Shown piece after piece: positions 26,760 to 35,404 of a DNA stretch of 45,927 nucleotides. The DNA comes from Caryophanales bacterium UBA784 (GTDB lineage: Bacteria > Bacillota_I > Bacilli_A > RFN20 > CAG-288). Location of the stretch: assembly GCA_002297045.1 (NCBI GenBank), contig DBJE01000014.1, positions 1 to 45,927 on the forward strand. The letters are read 5' to 3'. Each line of letters starts with the position of its first letter. Position 1 is the stretch's first letter. Below the pieces are notes generated by a model, which was not told where the DNA came from, did not search any database, and saw only the letters and a list, made by a program, of their open reading frames with translations. Position numbers and translations under genes: made by a program.

Positions 26760-27638
26760 CTATCCGAAATTTTTATTAACCGATAATTTTCGCCTAATTA
26801 ATCTTAATTGCCTGTTTTCCCCATTGATCCAATACGTATTTCCGTTTGTGGAACAGCCTGTGATTAGTTCTGCGGCCATAGTCGGTGAACTAACTTTAAC
26901 ATCATCCAAAAGGGTATGATTGGCGGATTTGTTAAGGCTGCACAATATGCTTTTTGCGTTCTTTGGTAAGGAAGAACCGGCTTTGCTTGGGTCTGCCAGT
27001 AGGCTACCCTTTTTAAGAGTCAGCTCTTTAGTCTGGCAATCGTAAAACAATGTAGCGGTTTTCCTGGCATTTGTGAAGACTAATACGCCTTTATCTTCCA
27101 AACCCTGCTCGCCCTGATTTAATTCGTTTGCTGTTTTATTAATGCTTATAATATTGTTTTCATTGTCTTTTTTGCTATTGTTCAGTCCAAGAGGTATTCC
27201 AATCCAGCAAAGGATTCTCGCTATAAAAGAGAGCAAATCTTTTCTAAAATTCTGTTCTTTTACATCCCGTGTGTTTTTCGATGACGAATCAAGACTGTCC
27301 TTGGGAAGACACTTTTCCGCCTTTTCCGTAAAATATGTTTCTAGATACAGAATGTTATCGGTTGAGAAACTGGGATTTCGATAAAACGCAACACCGATTT
27401 GCCACCAGCTTTCATCATCGCTACAATGTTGTTCCAGGCGGTTCACTGCTTTTGTTGTTTGGCCAATATAGAATTTCCGGTAATATTTGAAACTGCCATC
27501 ATATTTTTCATCCGGCTTGCCCGGTAATTCACGGAGAGAGGATAGGCAATAGAAAACGTTGCCTTTTGAACTTTCATTAACTGATTCGAATACCTTTCTA
27601 AAATTTTGTCTTGTGAAAATCAGGCATCGGATATTCAA
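26760..27638 (-). CDS. GIY-YIG nuclease with DUF4357-like C-terminus, probably frameshifted at the 5' end
   Basis: The open frame begins with a TTG. It contains a GIY-YIG-type core: NVFYCLSSL, then KFYIGQTTKAVNRLEQH and a YLETYF helix. A C-terminal DUF4357-like segment follows (SSPTMAAELITGCSTNGNTYW). Such proteins are found as stand-alone nucleases or beside restriction systems; none is seen here. Upstream, ATGATG at 27724 with AAGGGAG opens another frame reading ERLTFEFSENIKIL. One inserted base near 27660 would join it to NGCLYDNDLNIRCLIF, so the true gene was probably 26760-27724. Confidence 0.75.
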   Translation of the reverse strand: MNIRCLIFTRQNFRKVFESVNESSKGNVFYCLSSLRELPGKPDEKYDGSFKYYRKFYIGQTTKAVNRLEQHCSDDESWWQIGVAFYRNPSFSTDNILYLETYFTEKAEKCLPKDSLDSSSKNTRDVKEQNFRKDLLSFIARILCWIGIPLGLNNSKKDNENNIISINKTANELNQGEQGLEDKGVLVFTNARKTATLFYDCQTKELTLKKGSLLADPSKAGSSLPKNAKSILCSLNKSANHTLLDDVKVSSPTMAAELITGCSTNGNTYWINGENRQLRLIRRKLSVNKNFG

Positions 27639-27746
27639 ATCGTTATCGTATAGACAGCCATTAATATCTTGATGTTCTCCGAAAATTCAAATGTTAACCG
27701 TTCTTTTTTTCCGTCTTCCATCATCTTAAGAATGTCTCCCTTTATG

Positions 27747-27755
27747 ACTATAACA
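27747..27755 (-). promoter_or_regulatory. Extended -10 for the GIY-YIG gene
   Basis: On the minus strand TGTTATAGT is an extended -10 (TGn plus TATAGT), about 23 bp before the ATG at 27724. Confidence 0.5.
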
Positions 27756-27974
27756 CCATTTTAGCATTATGAAGAGAAATAATGTGTCTTGAAATTTTAT
27801 ATTCCTTTAGCTTAGTCAGTCCCTTTTTTGATATGGGATATTCGAAAACAAGTATCCGATTCTTTCAGAAATCCGGAAGCGTGATTTTCGGGGGATTCAC
27901 GCTGGAACTGGAAAAAGACCCATAAATAGGTATATATTTTTTTATTTAAAGTAAGTTATCTAACCTTATTGTTA

Positions 27975-28805
27975 TCAGAGGTTATGGGCAGTCGGTTTTT
28001 TATCCTCAACAAAAGGATTATCTTCTCTCTGCCGGCTTGGGTCTTCCTTTGTCTCCCTTAGGTCCTTTGCGACCTGGTAACCGATTAACGTACCGGCTAC
28101 AGGCGGAACGAAACTTGTCGAGCCGGGGATGTCTCTTCTTTCTGTGCATTTGCGCTTTGTGTTCGGAGGGCAGACGCAGTGATAGAGGCAGGAATCTTCG
28201 GTCTCATTTGGATCAGGTCTAGTCGGTGGCTCAGTCGAGGCAACGACCTTCAGGGAAGTGATTCCTCTTTTGCGTAGCTCGCGTCTCCTGACCTTGCTAA
28301 GCGGATCCCCTTTTGTCTCAAATACGTCGCATAAGACAAGCTTTGTCGGATCAAGCCGGTTTCCGCAGCCCCTGGCTGAGATGACCGGCACGTTTTCCTT
28401 TTTTGCACTTTCGATGATGGAAAGCTTTGCTGTTACGGTATCTAGCGCATCAATTACGTAATCAAAGGAGGAAAAATCAAATTCTTCTTTTTTGTCCGGA
28501 AGATAGAAAGTCTGATGCTTGTTGACGATGATCTTCGGATTGATTTCATGGATTCTCTCTTCGGCGACATCGATTTTGTATCTTCCGTACGTCTTTCTTG
28601 TCGCCAGAATCTGCCGGTTGATGTTGGTCAGGCAGACTAAATCATCATCGACAAGATCAAAAGATCCTATTCCGAATCTGGCCAAGGATTCAACGACGTT
28701 TCCGCCTACTCCTCCGATTCCGAAGATGATGACTCGCTTATTCCAGAGCTTGTGAAGCTTTTCTCTTCCGACAAGAAGAGCAGAACGTGAATATTGGTTA
28801 AGCAT
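27975..28805 (-). CDS. tcdA: tRNA threonylcarbamoyladenosine dehydratase-like E1 enzyme
   Basis: The start at 28805 gives 276 residues beginning MLNQYSRSALLVG, the usual TcdA/HesA-like opening. The nucleotide-binding GIGGVG (29-34), LVDDDLVCLTNINRQ and DALDTVTAK motifs of the ThiF/MoeB E1 superfamily are present. A late CPPNTKRKC...PGSTSFVPPVAG block is characteristic of TcdA. The enzyme uses ATP to cyclise t6A to ct6A at position 37 of ANN-decoding tRNAs. A longer TTG start at 28844 lies inside the promoter and is rejected. No ribosome binding site is visible, so the transcript may be nearly leaderless. Confidence 0.85.
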   Translation of the reverse strand: MLNQYSRSALLVGREKLHKLWNKRVIIFGIGGVGGNVVESLARFGIGSFDLVDDDLVCLTNINRQILATRKTYGRYKIDVAEERIHEINPKIIVNKHQTFYLPDKKEEFDFSSFDYVIDALDTVTAKLSIIESAKKENVPVISARGCGNRLDPTKLVLCDVFETKGDPLSKVRRRELRKRGITSLKVVASTEPPTRPDPNETEDSCLYHCVCPPNTKRKCTERRDIPGSTSFVPPVAGTLIGYQVAKDLRETKEDPSRQREDNPFVEDKKPTAHNL

Positions 28806-28815
28806 GATAACTAGT

Positions 28816-28844
28816 AATGTATCCACCGCAAAGGAAAAAATCAA
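28816..28844 (-). promoter_or_regulatory. Promoter of the TcdA-like gene
   Basis: On the minus strand TTGATT (28839-28844) and TACATT (28816-28821) are 17 bp apart. The -10 ends 10 bp before the ATG, so the leader would be only about 3-4 nt. Confidence 0.5.
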
Positions 28845-29000
28845 GTTGTAAGTGGTTGTTTTCGGTGTTTATCTAGTTGGCTGTTCTTATGAATTGAAGT
28901 TCCTTTTAAACTGCGTAGCTTGGATTAAAAGCCTTGCTTATCCTCACCTCTTTTCGTTAACTAGAGGACGCTTGTTCAAACACTATTTGTTACATTCGAC

Positions 29001-29029
29001 TTGAAAGCGGGGGGGGGGTGTGATATAAA
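29001..29029 (+). promoter_or_regulatory. Promoter with ten-G tract in its spacer (phase-variable layout)
   Basis: TTGAAA (29001-29006) and extended -10 TGATATAAA (29021-29029; hexamer TATAAA at 29024) are exactly 17 bp apart. Ten consecutive G (29009-29018) form part of the spacer. Changes in G number would move spacing away from 17 bp and change expression. Confidence 0.75.
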
Positions 29030-29058
29030 GAATATGTTTTTAATAGGAGTAAATTAGA

Positions 29059-30609
29059 ATGAAGAAACATTGCTTAATTTATGTTTTTATTGTAGCCTTT
29101 TGGATAATCGCTTCTGTTTTTTTAATTTGGCAGACGGTTTACATTTCCCTGCCAATCTTTAAGAGCTCAAACTTACTTTTATGGAAAAAAATAATCGGTG
29201 GCATAGCTCTCTATGGGAACTGCAGGTGTTTCCTTTATTTTTGGCTAAATTCGATTAAAGATTTAATGTTTACAATATTTTTTATTTTTCTGCGCAGAAA
29301 GATAAATAAACAATATAGTCAATTTGACGGAATATGCAAGGGCAAGAGTAAGAAGGTAATTCTCTTATATTGTACTTGTAACGATTTAAATCCAGAAGCT
29401 TTATTGACATCCAGTAATCAAGACTATCCCAATGTTAAAATAGTTATCTTGGATGATAGTACAAAGGACAAATATATCAAAGAAATTGATACTTTGGCCA
29501 AGGAAAATGATTTTGAAGTTGTGCGTAGAATCAAGCATACAGGATTTAAAGCAGGCAACCTGAACAACTACCTAAAATCAGTCAATCCAGATAACTATGA
29601 TTATATTGCTGTTTTAGATAGTGATGAAAGAGTTCCACGTGATTTTGTTTCCAAACTTCTTAACTATTTCGAAAAAGATAAACAAATTGGTGCTGTTCAA
29701 GCAACACATATTGCTTCAAAGGGAACAAATATTTTTCAAAACATGCTTGGCATGTGTGTAAAGTCAAATGGAAAGATATGCCAGATTATGAAAAATTTTT
29801 ATGGCTCCAGCTCTCTATTCGGACACGGATTGATGATAAGTAAAGAGTGTCTTAGAAAAGTCGGAGGCTTTCCAGAGGTTGTTGCAGAAGACATTGCAAT
29901 TTCTGTGAAAATTCGTGATGCAGGATTTAAAATCATATTTGCTCCTAACGTGGTTTGCCAGGAAGAATTTCCGACAAACTATCTTTCTTTGAAAAAGAGA
30001 CAGTGCAAATGGACGCAAGGAAATGTTGAGTACAGGAAAAAGTACAACAAAGAAATCAATCGTTCTAAAATCAGCTGGTATGAAAAACTTGATTTAAAGT
30101 TATCTCATTACAGTCTGCCGATTATTCCAATTTTGAGCCTCTTGCTTGTAATAAACTCCCTACTACTAGGATTTTTGGATTGCGTGTCTCGCTATTATGG
30201 GGTGTGGTTCTTTGTACTTTTGATAATTTTCTTATTATCTCCTCTTATCCCAGATTTATTTACTTATGGTGCGTCGAAGAAAAGCTGGCTGATTTTGCCC
30301 TATTTTGTTCTTAATAGGATTACTTATGCTTCTATGGAGCCGAGGATGGTCAGCACTGTTATTCTCGAATTACTTGGAAAGAAAGCCAAATTTATCATTA
30401 CTCCAAAAGAAAACACAAAGATGGGCTTCTTAGATGTCCTCAAAGCATCGTGGTCTCCAGTTATCTTTTCTATAGCTATATCTGTATTAACATATTTTTC
30501 CTTCCATAATATTGGTCCTACTAGGTTTTTAACGATCTGTTGCATTATGTGCCCCTTTGTTGTTTTACTTTCTAATTTCCCCGTCAACAGAAAGAAAAGG
30601 GAAAAATAG
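29059..30609 (+). CDS. Family 2 glycosyltransferase, cellulose-synthase-like, membrane-bound
   Basis: The 516-residue protein has two N-terminal transmembrane helices, a GT-A catalytic domain and four to five C-terminal helices, as in processive polysaccharide synthases. Motifs are D132-D133 in ILDDS, the metal-binding D187-S-D189, E277-D278 in VAEDIAIS, and RQCKW (314-318) where QxxRW is usual. It probably polymerises or adds sugars to a surface polysaccharide or glycolipid. AGGAG lies 9 nt upstream. The gene is noticeably more AT-rich than the GH3 region, with a different codon bias, suggesting acquisition by transfer. Its promoter has a slippable G10 tract. Confidence 0.88.
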   Translation: MKKHCLIYVFIVAFWIIASVFLIWQTVYISLPIFKSSNLLLWKKIIGGIALYGNCRCFLYFWLNSIKDLMFTIFFIFLRRKINKQYSQFDGICKGKSKKVILLYCTCNDLNPEALLTSSNQDYPNVKIVILDDSTKDKYIKEIDTLAKENDFEVVRRIKHTGFKAGNLNNYLKSVNPDNYDYIAVLDSDERVPRDFVSKLLNYFEKDKQIGAVQATHIASKGTNIFQNMLGMCVKSNGKICQIMKNFYGSSSLFGHGLMISKECLRKVGGFPEVVAEDIAISVKIRDAGFKIIFAPNVVCQEEFPTNYLSLKKRQCKWTQGNVEYRKKYNKEINRSKISWYEKLDLKLSHYSLPIIPILSLLLVINSLLLGFLDCVSRYYGVWFFVLLIIFLLSPLIPDLFTYGASKKSWLILPYFVLNRITYASMEPRMVSTVILELLGKKAKFIITPKENTKMGFLDVLKASWSPVIFSIAISVLTYFSFHNIGPTRFLTICCIMCPFVVLLSNFPVNRKKREK

Positions 30610-30637
30610 TCCAAAGGGGAGAAACTGGTAAATCATC

Positions 30638-30684
30638 AGCCTGTATAACAGTTTATTACAATTAATTTTTTGGCAGGCTTTTTT
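30638..30684 (+). terminator. Possible terminator of the glycosyltransferase gene
   Basis: AGCCTG (30638-30643) and CAGGCT (30674-30679) can pair across a long 30-nt loop, and six T end the element. It is weak but correctly placed. Confidence 0.4.
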
Positions 30685-30979
30685 CAATCGTTTGGATAAA
30701 GCTTAAGAAGAAACTGTTGGTCAGCCTATTTTCTACATCAATTACCTTGCGACTTTTTATGGCATTCTGTTGGTCATTGCATCAAAACGGATAATCACTG
30801 TTGCTCTCTAAGTGGCAATAATCTTTTCACTAAATATTAAAAGCCTGGAAACCGGCGAGTAAGCGGTGAGCGATACCACACTCTCAGAATCCTAAGTGTC
30901 TTGTTAGGTTCACTCCAAGAATTGTACTTATCCGAAGTTTTACCATTCTGAAAATATCGATAAAGTGTCGACAGAGACA
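30685..30979. other. Intergenic region without recognised gene
   Basis: No open frame or RNA could be supported. The segment lies between the glycosyltransferase and a transposase remnant and is probably insertion-sequence debris. Confidence 0.4.
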
Positions 30980-31190
30980 ATGACATCTATCCTTTATAAT
31001 CTAAGGCTTGGTAAATGCTTTAATTGTCACAGCCGTCAGATAATCAAGAGCTGATCTGTGAAGTTTAGCGGACGGAAATCCTACTATTCTAAGCATTGTC
31101 GTCATTCTTTTGCTAGTTCTGTCCATACTATCTTGTATTAAGGGATATTTGATCAGCACGATGCCGGACTACTGATGGATTCCTTCACCA
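30980..31190 (+). pseudogene. Transposase zinc-ribbon remnant (second IS type)
   Basis: ATG at 30980 opens a frame with CFNCHSRQIIKS, a stop, then FSGRKSYYSKHCRHSFA. This is a CxxC...CxxC-type zinc ribbon of an IS1595-group transposase with stops inside. A homologous, differently decayed copy is at 42882-43046; both end in a similar SVHTILY / SVPSILSS block. Confidence 0.6.
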
Positions 31191-31269
31191 TCGGTGTCAC
31201 TATCATTTGGCGAAATAAACAGGTAGATGCCATCTCGGACAAGCCCTATGTTACTACCTCCTGTATCTG

Positions 31270-31975
31270 AAATGAGAAGGATAAACAAAAGTGTTGCTAA
31301 AGGGCGAAAACCTCCCGTCTTCTGAGGGGTTTCCCGGACAGGAAGAACTTTCCGTAGAAGAACGGCATGTATTCTGCAAATGACAGTCCGCGTCCGTTTT
31401 CCCTGCGGAACGCCTTCTCCGACAGCAAGAGCAGCGCTCTCTTGCGGTGGATCCGGAGATGGACTGCAAACCTCCGCTTTACCTGGGCGCACAGCCGGTT
31501 GACAGGGCTTAGCAGCCCATGGGCCTCCTCATCCTTCGACTTGACGGTCGGCTACAGAAGCCGCCTGGAAAGCCCCCGCTTTTTTCTTCCCCTGCGCTCC
31601 GACATCGGCACGTTTACGTACGTGTGGTCAACCCACACATCCCCGGAAAGCACCTTGTTTCCGGCGTTTTCTCCGGGACTCTCTGTATTTTTCTCTTCCA
31701 TAGCAGCGCGGTCTGCAGGGAGACGTGCGCCTTCTGTGCCTCTTCAGACGATGGCCGTGACAGTAGGGACATTCTCCAAAAGACCGGCACGACCTCTTTC
31801 CAAGGTCGAAGACGTGCTCAACAAAAGAGGTGCGCATGATCCTTTCCGGAAGTTCCGGGACCGGCCACAGGGGAAAGTTGCTACATCAACCTGTGCCCGG
31901 CTTCGGAACTCCATTGATATAGTGCGGAAATATACCGAACTCAGAACCCAGCAACACTATAGTTTTTCCTTTTTA
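31270..31975 (-). mobile_element. IS1595/ISXO2-like remnant with internal deletion
   Basis: On the minus strand, ATG at 31837 opens EHVFDLGKRS and the zinc-ribbon half CPYCHGHRLKRH. The frame then jumps by deletion into the helix-turn-helix/DDE region seen intact at 45380-45530, and on to a C-terminal part (31270-31500) matching 45110-45300. Frameshifts and stops are present. The 31840-31970 end region matches that at 135-275. Confidence 0.7.
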
Positions 31976-32014
31976 TTGACATTGGTTAATAGTCTGTTCC
32001 CTTTCTGGAAAGCG

Positions 32015-32062
32015 ATTTTCCGTTGGAATTTGAACAAAACTATAAAAGTTCCAAAGGAAAAT
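32015..32062. repeat. Dispersed inverted repeat, copy 1
   Basis: Arms TTTTCCGTTGGAATTT and AAAAGTTCCAAAGGAAAA form a long hairpin. A second copy with a different loop is at 39515-39563. It may be a small mobile hairpin (MITE/REP-like) or a terminator. Confidence 0.55.
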
Positions 32063-32301
32063 AACAATTGAATTTCGGCTTTCCTTTTTGGATATGAGCC
32101 AGAGTGAAGAAGGATTTATGAGCTGCCTGTGAGTAAAGGCTTTAACTAAGAAACCTAAAAGAGGAGATAAGAGTAGTCAAAGATAAAGGGCACTTAAACG
32201 AAAACGGTCATGGGAAAAAATGAAAACACAAATGAAACAATTTTTTCGCTTCCAAAACGAGCCCTTATTGGTTAAAGTAGAAGAAAGAGAAATTAATCAT
32301 C
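32063..32301. other. Intergenic region
   Basis: No gene is supported. It separates element debris from the isochorismatase-like gene and holds no clear promoter. Confidence 0.35.
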
Positions 32302-32892
32302 ATGTATTTACCGGAACATCAGAACACTGCCTGGCAGAATAGCCAGAAAATCAATTTGAAGAAATGCGCCGTCTTAGTGATTGACTTATTGGGAGGATCG
32401 CTTGGCAACATCCCGGCTTTGGATGAAGCGGTGCATAATGCCGTCAAGATTGTCAATAAGGCAAGAGAGCTGAAAATCCCAGTCATCTTTTCCTGTGATG
32501 CCCACATCAAAGGGCTGGACAAAGAGCTTGAACTCTGGGGCGAGCATGGGATCAGAGGCACCGAGGCTGCAAAGCCGTTAGCGGCTTTCCATGTAACGGA
32601 GAAAGACTTCATTGTTCCTAAGCGAAGATACAGCGGATTCTTCCAGACCGATCTTGATCTTTTATTAAAGGAACTAGGCGTGGATACCCTTATCGCATTT
32701 GGCGCTGACACGAATATCTGTGTCCTTCAGACCTTGGCCAGTGCCTACTATCTAGGATATAAGACGATCGTCCCTGCCGATGCCTGTGGGACTTTCCTCA
32801 TCGGAAAACAGGAAGACGGACTGAATTATTTCTCACGATGTTATGATAGCCGGGTCATCGATACGGAAACCATGCTGAATGAACTGAAATAA
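32302..32892 (+). CDS. Isochorismatase-like cysteine hydrolase
   Basis: The 196-residue protein has the isochorismatase/nicotinamidase fold with catalytic triad D28 (VLVIDLL), K107 (VPKRRYSGF) and C140 (GADTNICVLQT), and the length usual for the family. Members hydrolyse nicotinamide, ureidomalonate/N-carbamoyl compounds or isochorismate. It lacks the clear metal-binding D-x-H-x-H triad of nicotinamidase (SCDAHIKG is the nearest), so the substrate stays open. The ribosome binding site is weak (AGAAAGAGA). It is surrounded by element debris on its left. Confidence 0.85.
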   Translation: MYLPEHQNTAWQNSQKINLKKCAVLVIDLLGGSLGNIPALDEAVHNAVKIVNKARELKIPVIFSCDAHIKGLDKELELWGEHGIRGTEAAKPLAAFHVTEKDFIVPKRRYSGFFQTDLDLLLKELGVDTLIAFGADTNICVLQTLASAYYLGYKTIVPADACGTFLIGKQEDGLNYFSRCYDSRVIDTETMLNELK

Positions 32893-33132
32893 TCCGAAGA
32901 CACCAATCTGTTTTTGTATTCATCGGTTGTTTATATTCTTTGAACTAATTTATATCAATTTAATCCTCAGTCGTATGTCTTATGCCATGTCCTATTCTAA
33001 CAAATCCGGAAGATGTGACGTTTTACTGGACGGATTGTATCAACGGGCAAGCCTATTTCAACTAACAAGCGGAGAAGGGCCTATCCAAACCCCTTCTTCC
33101 AGGTTCTACTCTTTTCTGGCAGACCTATAACG

Positions 33133-33157
33133 AAAAAGGCTAGCCTAGTCGGCTAGC
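33133..33157 (-). terminator. Terminator of the lipoprotein gene at 33187
   Basis: On the minus strand stem GCTAGCC / GGCTAGC (33151-33157, 33139-33145) is followed by CTTTTT. Confidence 0.65.
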
Positions 33158-33186
33158 TCTTTCTTTCTGTCTTAGTCTTATTCCTG

Positions 33187-35022
33187 TCAGAAAAGAGATT
33201 CCCTTTGGGTAGCATCTGTTTCTTCACTGCAGGTCGGATACAGCTTAAGATGTGGTCCGTCATCTTCCGTGACTAGGGAGACTTCCACTTCCAAAGTGAC
33301 CGTCTTTTCTTCCCCGTTATCATCCGTGTAGGTTACTCCCTGCTTTTCGTAAAGAGTGTCGTTTGGATCGACAAGCTGATCCGAGGATGGATGTCCTACT
33401 TTCGTATACCCTTCGCTTATGAGCTTTGCTTCGTAGGAGGTTCTTAGGGAGTTAATCTCCGCTAAGGTAATCCTTTTCTGTGTCACAGGAGTAGTCTCGA
33501 TTTCGAAAAGACTATTCTCGCTCTCTGAGCTTGGGATAAAGGAAACGTTGACAAAGTAAGACCCAAAGGCTGGGATATTCTCTAAAACATCCAAGGAGAG
33601 GATATCGTCTTTAATCATGGTGAAGCTATCCTCGCTGCCGGAGAAGTAGTCCCCGAAGGTAAGGGCATCGCAGTTTTCATTTATTGAGGAATACCTGACC
33701 GGATCATCGACTGTGCCAAAGTCGGAGAAAAGGACACGGTATCTTCTCGACTGGTTCTCGTTGATGATCTGGATGAACTCATCCCCTTCTTCGTCGCTGA
33801 TGGCGATAGAGAGATCCTTCCTTTCCATCGAAGCATCGGCAAAGGAGTCAAGGTAATCGAAATTTTCCTTGGAAAGGTAGGCTGGTAGATCTTTCTTTAG
33901 GCGATAGACGGGGACTTTGCTTCCGTTATTTCCGTTTTCCGTATAGGTCTTGTCAAAGAAGAGAGAGGAAATAAGAGGGGCAGGCAGGGCGGAAGAGAGT
34001 TCCCCCGTCCTTGCCTTTCCGTCAGGATAACGCTCATTGTTGACGACAAGACTGGACTGGATTTCCCCCTTGTCCGTCTTAGATAACCCAGACTGCGTCA
34101 GCAGGTTTCCTTCTCCGTCATAGACGCTGATGGAAAGAGAATGCGCCTTATCGGCCTCCCTTTCGTAGATGGCGGACGGGACAAAGTCTCCGATATCCTT
34201 GTCGTACTTGGAGAAAGTTGACTTCCTGTTGTAGTTTCCGCTATTGATCCACTCCCTTCCTTTGGCAAAGAGGGGATCCACGTTTCCTTCGACAGCCTTG
34301 ACTTTGATTAGGTTATCTTCTCCGGTAAGGATGTTTCCTTCCGCAAGCTTTGTCTCATAGGAGTCATTTTCACTCCCTTTGATTTTAAGGGAGAGGGAAT
34401 TCTTCCCATCCTCGTTGAGAGTGAACTTGACGGATTCAAGGTTATCTTTTGACGTGTTTAATTCACTGGCAAGAAGGTTAAAGGATGAAGAATCCTTGGA
34501 AAGAGAATAATTTTCGTCATCCTTTGTAAAATCGCTCTCCTTTACCGAAAGGAAAGCATTGGAGAAGTCGGAGAACTTCTCTTTTCCGTCATATTGGACC
34601 TTCTTTACTTCGTTATGGAGGTTTAGATAGGAGAGAAGAAGACTGTCTCCTTCCCCTTTTTCATAGAACGCTTTCTTTTCGGAGACGATATTTCCGTTTA
34701 AAGCATAGGAAGGTTCAAAATAGCTGAAGCTGTTTTCTCCGCTGCTAAGATATCCGCCCTCGGTTACCGTACTTTGATCACCGCTCTGATAGGTGAACTT
34801 CAGATTCCTGGTGTACCCTGTCTTCAGGGAATCAAGGAAAGAAGAAAGCGTGGTTTTGGTGTTAGTCGAATCACTGACGCTCGGCTTAGACTGAGACACA
34901 CTTTCACTCGGTCTAGCTTCTGCTGAAGCTGACGAAGAGACAGAGCCTTTGTCTGGCTCCTTTCCGCATCCGGCAAGGAGAAGGGCAATCCTCATGAAAG
35001 ATACAATCTTTTTCTGTTTCAT
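33187..35022 (-). CDS. Large lipoprotein of unknown function
   Basis: The start at 35022 has GAGG 9-10 nt upstream and gives 611 residues. A basic N-terminus and hydrophobic stretch end in lipobox LAGC. A Ser/Glu-rich linker follows (about 25-58), then about 550 residues of soluble, acidic, beta-rich sequence with many Asp/Ser/Tyr. I do not recognise a catalytic motif or named family. It may be a surface substrate-binding or adhesion protein. The first in-frame Met of the longer frame (35079) lies upstream of the extended -10 and is rejected. Confidence 0.85.
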   Translation of the reverse strand: MKQKKIVSFMRIALLLAGCGKEPDKGSVSSSASAEARPSESVSQSKPSVSDSTNTKTTLSSFLDSLKTGYTRNLKFTYQSGDQSTVTEGGYLSSGENSFSYFEPSYALNGNIVSEKKAFYEKGEGDSLLLSYLNLHNEVKKVQYDGKEKFSDFSNAFLSVKESDFTKDDENYSLSKDSSSFNLLASELNTSKDNLESVKFTLNEDGKNSLSLKIKGSENDSYETKLAEGNILTGEDNLIKVKAVEGNVDPLFAKGREWINSGNYNRKSTFSKYDKDIGDFVPSAIYEREADKAHSLSISVYDGEGNLLTQSGLSKTDKGEIQSSLVVNNERYPDGKARTGELSSALPAPLISSLFFDKTYTENGNNGSKVPVYRLKKDLPAYLSKENFDYLDSFADASMERKDLSIAISDEEGDEFIQIINENQSRRYRVLFSDFGTVDDPVRYSSINENCDALTFGDYFSGSEDSFTMIKDDILSLDVLENIPAFGSYFVNVSFIPSSESENSLFEIETTPVTQKRITLAEINSLRTSYEAKLISEGYTKVGHPSSDQLVDPNDTLYEKQGVTYTDDNGEEKTVTLEVEVSLVTEDDGPHLKLYPTCSEETDATQRESLF

Positions 35023-35041
35023 ATTTAAGACCTCATTTACT

Positions 35042-35050
35042 ATTCTAGCA
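35042..35050 (-). promoter_or_regulatory. Extended -10 of the lipoprotein gene
   Basis: On the minus strand TGCTAGAAT (TGn plus TAGAAT) is 20 bp before the ATG at 35022. Confidence 0.5.
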
Positions 35051-35404
35051 TTGTGAAACCACGCAAGGGTAATTAACAAAAGAGAAACTAAGTTTGGCTT
35101 AGAAAGCTAGTCTGAGTGGGATGATTCTTTCACTAAAAGCATAGGACCTTCGGAATATCCTGGACTTGATTCATCCATAGTCCTCTTTACTTTGAAGATA
35201 CGGCCATAATGCTGACAGAAACAAAAGCATTCACTTCATTTTGATGCCAACCATAAATAACATCTCAATTGCCAAAGCCGCTTTAGTTATCAAGGCTTTT
35301 TTGGTATGAGATCAACAATGGGAGTTCAGTTAATGGAGGATTTTAAGAATAACCGCCTTCAGGCATCAGCCGAAGGCGAATGAAATATTATGGTTTATCT
35401 TCTT
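35051..35404. other. Intergenic region with two hairpins
   Basis: No gene is supported. AAAGCC/GGCTTTTTT (about 35275-35300) resembles a plus-strand terminator without an upstream gene. CGCCTTC/GAAGGCG (35354-35378) lies just past the 3' end of the broken gene at 35405 on the minus strand and may be its terminator. Confidence 0.45.

Noticed and set aside
28806..28844. TTG start extending the TcdA-like protein by 13 residues
   Set aside because: This segment contains the promoter, and the TcdA homology begins at MLNQYSRS.
32927..33130. 67-codon plus-strand frame after the isochorismatase-like gene
   Set aside because: It has no ribosome binding site and no recognisable content, and ends next to a terminator for the opposite strand.
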